Positions 58,422-64,000 of a DNA stretch of 64,000 nt are shown here, in pieces (within the stretch, counting starts at the first letter, position 1; each line of letters starts with the position of its first letter). The notes below the pieces were generated by a model. The model did no database searches. It saw only the letters and a list, made by a program, of their open reading frames with translations, and was not told the origin of the DNA. The position numbers and the translations under genes were made by a program. This stretch comes from Thalassospira lohafexi (GTDB lineage: Bacteria; Pseudomonadota; Alphaproteobacteria; Rhodospirillales; Thalassospiraceae): assembly GCF_002844275.1 (NCBI RefSeq), contig NZ_NXGX01000001.1, positions 1 through 64,000 of the forward strand, read 5' to 3'.

Positions 58422-59087
58422 TCAACCTTCCAACGTTACCAGACCTTTTTCAATCGCATAGCGGACCAGCCCGGCAGAACTGTCGATATCAAGTTTGCGT
58501 TTGATGTTCCGGCGGTGGGTTTCAACCGTACGCACGCTGATATCAAGTTCGCGCGCGACATGCTTGTTGCTCGCACCCTTCGCCAGAAGCCGCAAAACTG
58601 TGCGTTCGCGGGTTGTTAACGGCACACCATCGCTGTTGCTGCCTTCGCCCGACGTGATCCGTTCAAAGGTCGAACTATAGGCTTCCCCGCCATTGGCGAT
58701 GGTTTCAATCGCACGCACCATATCGTTTGACGACACGTCTTTAAGGATAAAGCCCCGTGCTCCGGCTTCCTGTGCGGTGCGCAGATATTCCGGATTTTCG
58801 TGCATCGATAGAATGACGACCTTGGTGTCAGGCATGGTTTCACGGAACTTTTCGGCGGCTTCCAGACCGTTCATCACCGGCATCGAAATGTCCATCAAAA
58901 CGATGTCGGGTTGCAGTTCACGCGCCAGTGCTAGCGCCTCGACACCGTTGCTTGCTTCGCCGACGATGTTGATATGCTCAAAGCATTCCAGTCGCGACCG
59001 GATGCCATCCATCACAAGCGCGTGGTCATCGCACAAAAGAACGCGCATGGGGCGCTGGGCTGAATAGGTAAGGTTGGCATTGTTCAT
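58422..59087 (-). CDS. NarL/FixJ-family response regulator
   Basis: The 221-residue protein has an N-terminal receiver domain (acidic pair in LLCDDHALVMDGIRSRL, phosphoacceptor Asp in IVLMDISMPVMNGLEA, Lys in FILKDV) and a C-terminal LuxR helix-turn-helix (PLTTRERTVLRLLAKGASNK; ISVRTVETHRRNIKRKL). It is a transcription factor activated by phosphorylation. It lies 65 bp downstream of a histidine kinase gene on the same strand, its evident partner. Targets cannot be inferred from the window. Confidence 0.94.
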   Translation of the reverse strand: MNNANLTYSAQRPMRVLLCDDHALVMDGIRSRLECFEHINIVGEASNGVEALALARELQPDIVLMDISMPVMNGLEAAEKFRETMPDTKVVILSMHENPEYLRTAQEAGARGFILKDVSSNDMVRAIETIANGGEAYSSTFERITSGEGSNSDGVPLTTRERTVLRLLAKGASNKHVARELDISVRTVETHRRNIKRKLDIDSSAGLVRYAIEKGLVTLEG

Positions 59088-59152
59088 CGGTCGAAACTTA
59101 CTTCCTGTCGCAGGTGTTTTCTCTGAGGTGATTGGCAGATTGAGTTCAGACC

Positions 59153-60556
59153 CTAACTGCTGATTGTCTTGTCGGGTAGTTCATTATGCGCACTTGCCGG
59201 AATAAATGCAGTTATCCTTGTGCCATCATCGGGTTCTGAGCGCACGCTGAGCCCGCCGCCATGAAATTCCATGCGTTCGCGCATGTTGCGCAAACCAATG
59301 CCAGCGCGCGGGTCGCGGTTGCGGATATAGCGGTTGGTCTCAAACCCGACCCCGTTATCGCCAATCCGCATCACAACGCTTTGGCCTTCGCGTTTGATCG
59401 AAATTGTCACAACCGTTGCATCGGCGTGGCGGACAATGTTGGTCAGCGTTTCCTGCAAAACACGGTACAGCGTGGTTTTCTTGGCGATGTCGAGTTGATT
59501 ATCGATGGTGTCGCATTTGACTTCAATCCGCATGCCAGACCGGTCTTGAAGTTCGGCACACATGCTCTCAATCGCGGGTTTCAGGCCAAGGTCATCCAAA
59601 ACAGCCGGGCGCAAGTCACGTGATATACGCCGCACTTCGTGAATGGCATCCTGAAGGCGTTTGGCCGCCTTTTCCATCGGTTCGACCGCCGGGCTTGATT
59701 GGGACCCAATGCGCGCAATTGCGGTTTCGACCGAATATTTCACTGACACCAGAATTTGACTGATGCCGTCATGCAACTCACGCGAAACGCGCAGGCGTTC
59801 CTGTTCCTGAACATCAACAACCCGATGGGTCAGTTCCTTGAGCTTGGAATCGGCCAGTTTGCGTTCCGAAAGGGTGACAACCGTGCCCGATATGCCGACC
59901 AGCAACACCGCAAGGATGGTAACCCCGATGATGGAAATGGTGGTTTCGCGAATGTGGGTGGAAACCTCGGATTCAATTTCGGCGACCTGCTCGGAAATAT
60001 CGTCGATATAAATCCCCGTGCCGATCATCCAGCCCCATTTTTCAAGCATCAGCGAGTAGGATATTTTTTCCGTCGGTTCGCCAGTCGATGGTTTTTCCCA
60101 AACGTGGCGCATGAAGTCGCCACCCTTTTCGGCATTGAAAATCAATCCCTGAATGACCGAATTTCCGTTGATATCGCGCAAATTCCAGTACGTCCGACCC
60201 AGCCGCCAGGGTTGCGGCGGATCGACAAGGGCGGTGCCGTCGCGGTCATAGATAAAGAAATAGCCGTCCTCGCCATAAGACAGATCTTCAATGATCGCCT
60301 TGACCCGTTCCTTGGACACCGCATCAAGCGGGCTTGCCACCGAATAGATATGGTCAATCGATGCCATCGCCAGTTCCAGATAGCTCTTAAGCTCATCCTT
60401 GCGGGCTTTGAGGATGTTGCGTTCAAACGTCCTGATTTCGGCCTCGGCCAGTCGTTCGGCCTGGGCAAACACCAGCCATGAAATCGCACTGGCGGCCAGG
60501 ACAAGCGGCAGAATGGACAGCAAAAGAAACTTTAGTCGAAGATTAAGCTTCGGCAT
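59153..60556 (-). CDS. Sensor histidine kinase with single Cache domain, NarL-partner type
   Basis: The 467-residue kinase has a membrane helix (about 8-30), a periplasmic single Cache domain (DGYFFIYDRDGTALVDPPQP; EKWGWMIGTGIYIDDI), a second helix (about 205-228), a HisKA_3 dimerisation domain with the phospho-histidine in RVSRELHDGISQIL, and an HATPase domain (VLQETLTNIVRHADA; GDNGVGF; GIGLRNMRERM). Single Cache domains usually bind small organic acids or amines. It pairs with the LuxR-type regulator immediately downstream. Confidence 0.94.
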   Translation of the reverse strand: MPKLNLRLKFLLLSILPLVLAASAISWLVFAQAERLAEAEIRTFERNILKARKDELKSYLELAMASIDHIYSVASPLDAVSKERVKAIIEDLSYGEDGYFFIYDRDGTALVDPPQPWRLGRTYWNLRDINGNSVIQGLIFNAEKGGDFMRHVWEKPSTGEPTEKISYSLMLEKWGWMIGTGIYIDDISEQVAEIESEVSTHIRETTISIIGVTILAVLLVGISGTVVTLSERKLADSKLKELTHRVVDVQEQERLRVSRELHDGISQILVSVKYSVETAIARIGSQSSPAVEPMEKAAKRLQDAIHEVRRISRDLRPAVLDDLGLKPAIESMCAELQDRSGMRIEVKCDTIDNQLDIAKKTTLYRVLQETLTNIVRHADATVVTISIKREGQSVVMRIGDNGVGFETNRYIRNRDPRAGIGLRNMRERMEFHGGGLSVRSEPDDGTRITAFIPASAHNELPDKTISS

Positions 60557-60715
60557 GGGCGTGACCGTTTTGGCAGCGGGGAAGGTTTCGAAGGCCGGAC
60601 AATAGCATATTTGTCACAAAAGTCCCTGCAAGATCACGGGTTCTCAACTGCGGGGATATGCGCGGACTACAGCGGATTTTCCACATGGTGAAAACCCGCT
60701 GGCCTGCATTTGTCA

Positions 60716-60734
60716 AAATTGGTATTACCAATTT
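60716..60734. promoter_or_regulatory. PdhR/GntR-type operator upstream of pyruvate carboxylase
   Basis: AAATTGGTATTACCAATTT is a perfect dyad of two 9-bp arms around one base. It matches the published PdhR-type consensus ATTGGT-N3-ACCAAT, with the flanking A and T also symmetric. It ends 13 bp before the TTGACA at 60748, a position suited to control of the promoter ahead of pyc. Confidence 0.7.
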
Positions 60735-60747
60735 CACGGATCAGGCT

Positions 60748-60777
60748 TTGACAGGGGGTGGGCAATGCGCATATATC
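60748..60777 (+). promoter_or_regulatory. Candidate sigma-70 promoter for pyc
   Basis: A perfect -35 box TTGACA (60748-60753) is followed after 18 bp by TATATC (60772-60777). Transcription would begin near 60785, giving a leader of about 200 nt before pyc. The -10 match is imperfect. Confidence 0.5.
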
Positions 60778-60988
60778 ATAAACGTCGCCTGCCCACCGGG
60801 CGCCAAAAACTTTGGATGCACTGCACGCGTTTTATCGGTGCACGCATCCTGATCCGCCACATTAGGTATGGCGTTGCAGGCATCCCGCACCGCAACGCAT
60901 TCCGGGACCATATCGTGGCGTTCACTTGGTTTTGGCAGGCGCGCACAGGCCGTTCCTGCCATAAAAATCTGGTAGGAGCCCGGTGTAT

Positions 60989-63900
60989 ATGAACCGTTCA
61001 GCACCAAAACGTATCCGTAAACTTCTCGTCGCCAATCGCGGCGAAATCGCCATTCGTGTTTTGCGCGCTGCAAACGAACTTGGCATTCGTACGGTTGCGA
61101 TTTTTTCCGACGAAGACCGTTTTGCCCTTCACCGTTTCAAGGCGGATGAAAGCTATACCGTGGGCAAGGGCAATAAGCCCATTCGCGCCTATCTCGATAT
61201 CGAGGATATCCTGCGCGTTGCGCGCGATGCCGATGTCGATGCCATCCATCCGGGCTATGGTTTCCTGTCGGAAAACCCCGAATTCGCTGATGCCTGTGCT
61301 GAGGCTGGCATTCAGTTTATCGGCCCTGATTCTGATGTGATGCGCCTTCTGGGCAACAAGGTCTCGGCGCGTAATCTCGCCGAAACCGCCGATGTACCGG
61401 TAATGCCTGCATCGGCTGCCTTGCCCGAAGAGATGGCCGAAGTCACCAAGATTGCCGAAAAACTCGGCTACCCGCTGATGCTCAAGGCAAGCTGGGGTGG
61501 CGGTGGACGCGGTATGCGCGTCATTGAAAATGGCAAGGACCTGTCCAATCAGGTGCTCGGTGCCCGGCGCGAGGCCGAGGCCGCCTTTGGCAATGGCGAA
61601 GTGTATTTTGAAAAACTGATCCGCCGCGCCCGCCATGTTGAGGTGCAGCTTCTGGGCGATAACCACGGCACACTTGTTCATCTGTATGAACGTGATTGCT
61701 CGGTTCAGCGCCGCAATCAAAAAGTCGTCGAACGCGCGCCGGCACCCTATCTTGATGACGCGCAGCGCAAGGAAATCTGTGATGCTGCCATCCGCTTGGG
61801 CAAGGCCGCCAACTATGTGAATGCCGGCACGGTCGAATTCCTGATGGATGTCGACACATCCAAATTCTATTTTATCGAGGTCAATCCCCGTATTCAGGTC
61901 GAACACACCGTGACCGAATGTGTCACCGGCTTTGATCTGGTAAAGGCGCAAATCCTGATTGCGCAAGGCGGGCGGATCGGTTTCCCATCGGAAACCGGCA
62001 TTCCGTGGCAGGACAAGATCAAGCTGCGCGATCATGCGCTTCAGTGCCGCATCACCACCGAAAACCCGGAAAACAACTTTGTCCCCGATTACGGGATCAT
62101 CAAGGTGTATCGCGGTGCGAACGGGTTTGGCATTCGCCTTGATGGCGGCACGGCCTATTCCGGTGCGGTGATTACACCGTTCTATGACAGCATGCTTGAA
62201 AAGGTCACCGCATGGGGCAGCACCCCGCGTGAGGCCGTCGATCGCATGGACCGGGCATTGCGTGAATTCCGTATTCGCGGTGTTGCCACCAACCTGGCGT
62301 TCCTTGAAAACCTGATCAATCACCCGAAATTCCGGGCTGGTGAATATACCACGCGCTTCATTGATGAAACGCCCGACCTGTTTAAATTCGTGCGCCGTCG
62401 CGACCGTGCAACGCGTCTGTTACGCTTCATCGGTGAAGTCGCGGTCAATGGTAATCCAGAGGTCGAAGGCCGCGTTGTCCCGACCAATCTGCATGATCCG
62501 GTGATGCCAAAATCAATTGATCTCGATGAAATTCGTCCCGGCACGAAGCAAAAACTTGATCAATTGGGGCCAGAAGGTTTCTCGCGCTGGATGAAGGATC
62601 AGAACCGGGTTCTGATCACTGATACCACCATGCGCGATGCCCATCAGTCGCTGCTGGCCACCCGCATGCGGACCTATGACATGCTGGCAATTGCACCCTA
62701 TTATGCGCATGGCCTGCCCGAACTGTTTTCGCTGGAATGCTGGGGCGGGGCGACATTTGATGTCGCCATGCGGTTCCTCAACGAAGACCCATGGGACCGT
62801 CTGGTCAAGCTGCGCGAACGGGTTCCCAATATCCTCACACAAATGCTTTTGCGCGCCTCAAACGCGGTCGGCTATACGAACTATCCCGATAATGCGGTGG
62901 ATTACTTCGTTAAGCAGGCCGCAGACCACGGCATGGATGTCTTCCGGGTGTTTGACAGCCTGAACTGGGTCGAAAACATGAAGGTCGCCATGGAATCGGT
63001 GCTTAAAACCGATAAACTCTGCGAAGCGACCATTTGTTACACGGGTGACATCTACGACAAAAGCCGCCCGAAATATAACCTTGATTACTACGTCAATATG
63101 GCGCGCGAGCTGGAAAAATCCGGTGCCCATATTCTGGGGCTTAAGGACATGGCCGGTGTGCTGCGTCCGGCGGCGGCGACCGAACTGGTCAAGGCGCTCA
63201 AAGACACGGTCAATATCCCGATCCATTTCCATACCCATGACACCAGCGGTATTTCAGCCGCCACGGTAATTGCCGCGATTGATGCCGGTGTGGATGCGGT
63301 TGATGCCGCCATGGATTCGATGTCGGGTCTGACATCCCAGCCAAACCTTGGCTCCATCGCCAACAACTACATTGGTCAGCCCCGCGATCCGGGCCTCAAT
63401 ACCGAGGCCCTTAAGGAAGTTTCGACCTATTGGGAACAAATCCGTCGCTACTACGCCGGATTTGAAAGCGATATCAGAAGCGGCACATCGGACGTTTACA
63501 TCCATGAAATGCCGGGTGGCCAATATACCAACCTGCGCCAACAGGCACGTGCCCTGGGCCTTGATGATCGCTGGCCCGAAGTTTCCAAGGCCTATGCGGC
63601 AGTCAACAAGATGTTTGGCGATGTTGTTAAGGTCACGCCAAGTTCCAAGGTCGTCGGCGATATGGCGCTGATGATGGTGACATCGGGCTTAAGCGAGGAA
63701 GACGTTCTTGATCCGAAAAAGGACATTACCTTCCCCGACAGCGTGATTTCTTTCTTCCGCGGTGAAATCGGTCAGCCGGTCGGCGGCTTCCCGCCCGCCT
63801 TGCAGCGTAAGGTTCTCAAAGGCGGCGAAGCCCTTTCGGATCGTCCGGGCAAGTCTTTGCCCCCGATTGATTTCGAAGCGACCCGCAAGGAGATCGAAAA

Positions 63901-64000
63901 GAAAACCCATCGCAACATCAGTGACGCCGAGGTTGCATCCTATGTGATGTATCCCAAGGTGTTTCTTGATTACGCCGAACACCGTAGCCACAACGCTGAT
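60989..64000 (+). CDS. pyc: Pyruvate carboxylase, 3' end outside the window
   Basis: Biotin-dependent carboxylation of pyruvate to oxaloacetate, the main anaplerotic reaction. ATG 60989 follows TAGGAG, and the frame stays open to the window edge (1,004 codons). It contains the biotin carboxylase domain (KLLVANRGEIAIRVLRAANE; HPGYGFLSENPEFA; KASWGGGGRGMRV; FIEVNPRIQVEHTVTE) and the carboxyltransferase domain (DTTMRDAHQSLLATRMRTYD near 545; LECWGGATFDVAMRFL; HFHTHDTSG near 746). Complete enzymes have about 1,150 residues, so roughly 145 are missing, including the biotin-carrying domain. A single fused polypeptide is the four-function type of alphaproteobacteria. Confidence 0.97.
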   Translation, partial: MNRSAPKRIRKLLVANRGEIAIRVLRAANELGIRTVAIFSDEDRFALHRFKADESYTVGKGNKPIRAYLDIEDILRVARDADVDAIHPGYGFLSENPEFADACAEAGIQFIGPDSDVMRLLGNKVSARNLAETADVPVMPASAALPEEMAEVTKIAEKLGYPLMLKASWGGGGRGMRVIENGKDLSNQVLGARREAEAAFGNGEVYFEKLIRRARHVEVQLLGDNHGTLVHLYERDCSVQRRNQKVVERAPAPYLDDAQRKEICDAAIRLGKAANYVNAGTVEFLMDVDTSKFYFIEVNPRIQVEHTVTECVTGFDLVKAQILIAQGGRIGFPSETGIPWQDKIKLRDHALQCRITTENPENNFVPDYGIIKVYRGANGFGIRLDGGTAYSGAVITPFYDSMLEKVTAWGSTPREAVDRMDRALREFRIRGVATNLAFLENLINHPKFRAGEYTTRFIDETPDLFKFVRRRDRATRLLRFIGEVAVNGNPEVEGRVVPTNLHDPVMPKSIDLDEIRPGTKQKLDQLGPEGFSRWMKDQNRVLITDTTMRDAHQSLLATRMRTYDMLAIAPYYAHGLPELFSLECWGGATFDVAMRFLNEDPWDRLVKLRERVPNILTQMLLRASNAVGYTNYPDNAVDYFVKQAADHGMDVFRVFDSLNWVENMKVAMESVLKTDKLCEATICYTGDIYDKSRPKYNLDYYVNMARELEKSGAHILGLKDMAGVLRPAAATELVKALKDTVNIPIHFHTHDTSGISAATVIAAIDAGVDAVDAAMDSMSGLTSQPNLGSIANNYIGQPRDPGLNTEALKEVSTYWEQIRRYYAGFESDIRSGTSDVYIHEMPGGQYTNLRQQARALGLDDRWPEVSKAYAAVNKMFGDVVKVTPSSKVVGDMALMMVTSGLSEEDVLDPKKDITFPDSVISFFRGEIGQPVGGFPPALQRKVLKGGEALSDRPGKSLPPIDFEATRKEIEKKTHRNISDAEVASYVMYPKVFLDYAEHRSHNAD

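Larger units (their letters stand above)
60557..60988. other. Divergent region upstream of pyruvate carboxylase
   Basis: This 432-bp stretch lies between the Cache kinase and pyc. It holds a GntR-type operator (60716-60734) and a candidate promoter (60748-60777), described separately. The ~200 bases between promoter and pyc would form a long leader; I see no riboswitch or leader gene in it. Confidence 0.5.

Noticed and set aside
60998-62323. 441-codon minus-strand frame opposite pyruvate carboxylase
   Set aside because: The opposite strand encodes clear biotin carboxylase motifs; this frame is its antisense shadow.

Overview
The window looks like a chromosomal segment of a marine alphaproteobacterium of the Rhodospirillales type; Thalassospira is my best guess, from gene content and protein style only. 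It is moderately GC-rich, gene-dense and mostly housekeeping, with several unusual accessory genes. Both ends cut a gene: a giant repeat protein on the left (5' part missing) and pyruvate carboxylase on the right (3' part missing).

Layout. 1-9.13 kb: about 3,040 residues of an acidic RTX-type (calcium-binding nonapeptide) surface or secreted protein built from a ~1.6 kb super-repeat. 9.2-10.9 kb: dusC and two tiny paralogous genes. 11.0-16.3 kb: the minus-strand methylmalonyl-CoA mutase operon mutA-mutB-meaB. 16.7-21.4 kb: a stand-alone receiver, phenylalanine hydroxylase divergent from an Lrp/AsnC regulator, an R. etli-type asparaginase, a YnfA-like membrane protein and a REC-HDOD protein. 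21.8-24.5 kb: two paralogous pentapeptide-repeat proteins. 24.6-32.6 kb: argJ, a periplasmic parvulin, two unknown genes (one with EF-hand-like loops) and secA.

32.7-38.0 kb: a lipoprotein hydrolase, an ankyrin protein, mutT, a CinA-type protein, small membrane proteins and bluB. 38.2-42.4 kb: an outer-membrane barrel-like protein, tRNA-Leu(UAA), a family-3-like solute-binding protein, small conserved proteins and a GNAT acetyltransferase. 42.5-49.6 kb: uppP, then the gltD-gltB glutamate synthase operon ending in a UUCG terminator. 49.8-55.0 kb: two small proteins with shared ends, a hybrid histidine kinase and an upstream family-5 solute-binding protein. 55.4-60.6 kb: a small protein whose tail resembles the FliG-binding end of FliF, an unknown 404-residue protein, a DksA/TraR zinc-finger protein, a secreted HExxH protein and a NarL-type two-component pair. 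From 61.0 kb: pyruvate carboxylase.

How the genes fit together. MutA/MutB/MeaB (propionate to succinyl-CoA), BluB (lower ligand of vitamin B12) and pyruvate carboxylase (oxaloacetate supply) suggest B12-dependent anaplerotic metabolism. GltBD, ArgJ, asparaginase and phenylalanine hydroxylase handle nitrogen and amino acids. Several signalling proteins are orphans.

The most interesting signals are: a perfect 19-bp dyad of the PdhR/GntR consensus placed just upstream of a -35 box ahead of pyruvate carboxylase; the stand-alone FliF-tail-like protein; the duplicated tiny genes, one with a hairpin directly abutting its ribosome binding site; a 13-C homopolymer upstream of the DksA-like gene; and internal copies of the C-terminal secretion-type module in the giant RTX protein. 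No complete new defence or mobile system was recognised, and I saw no CRISPR array, insertion sequence or prophage.
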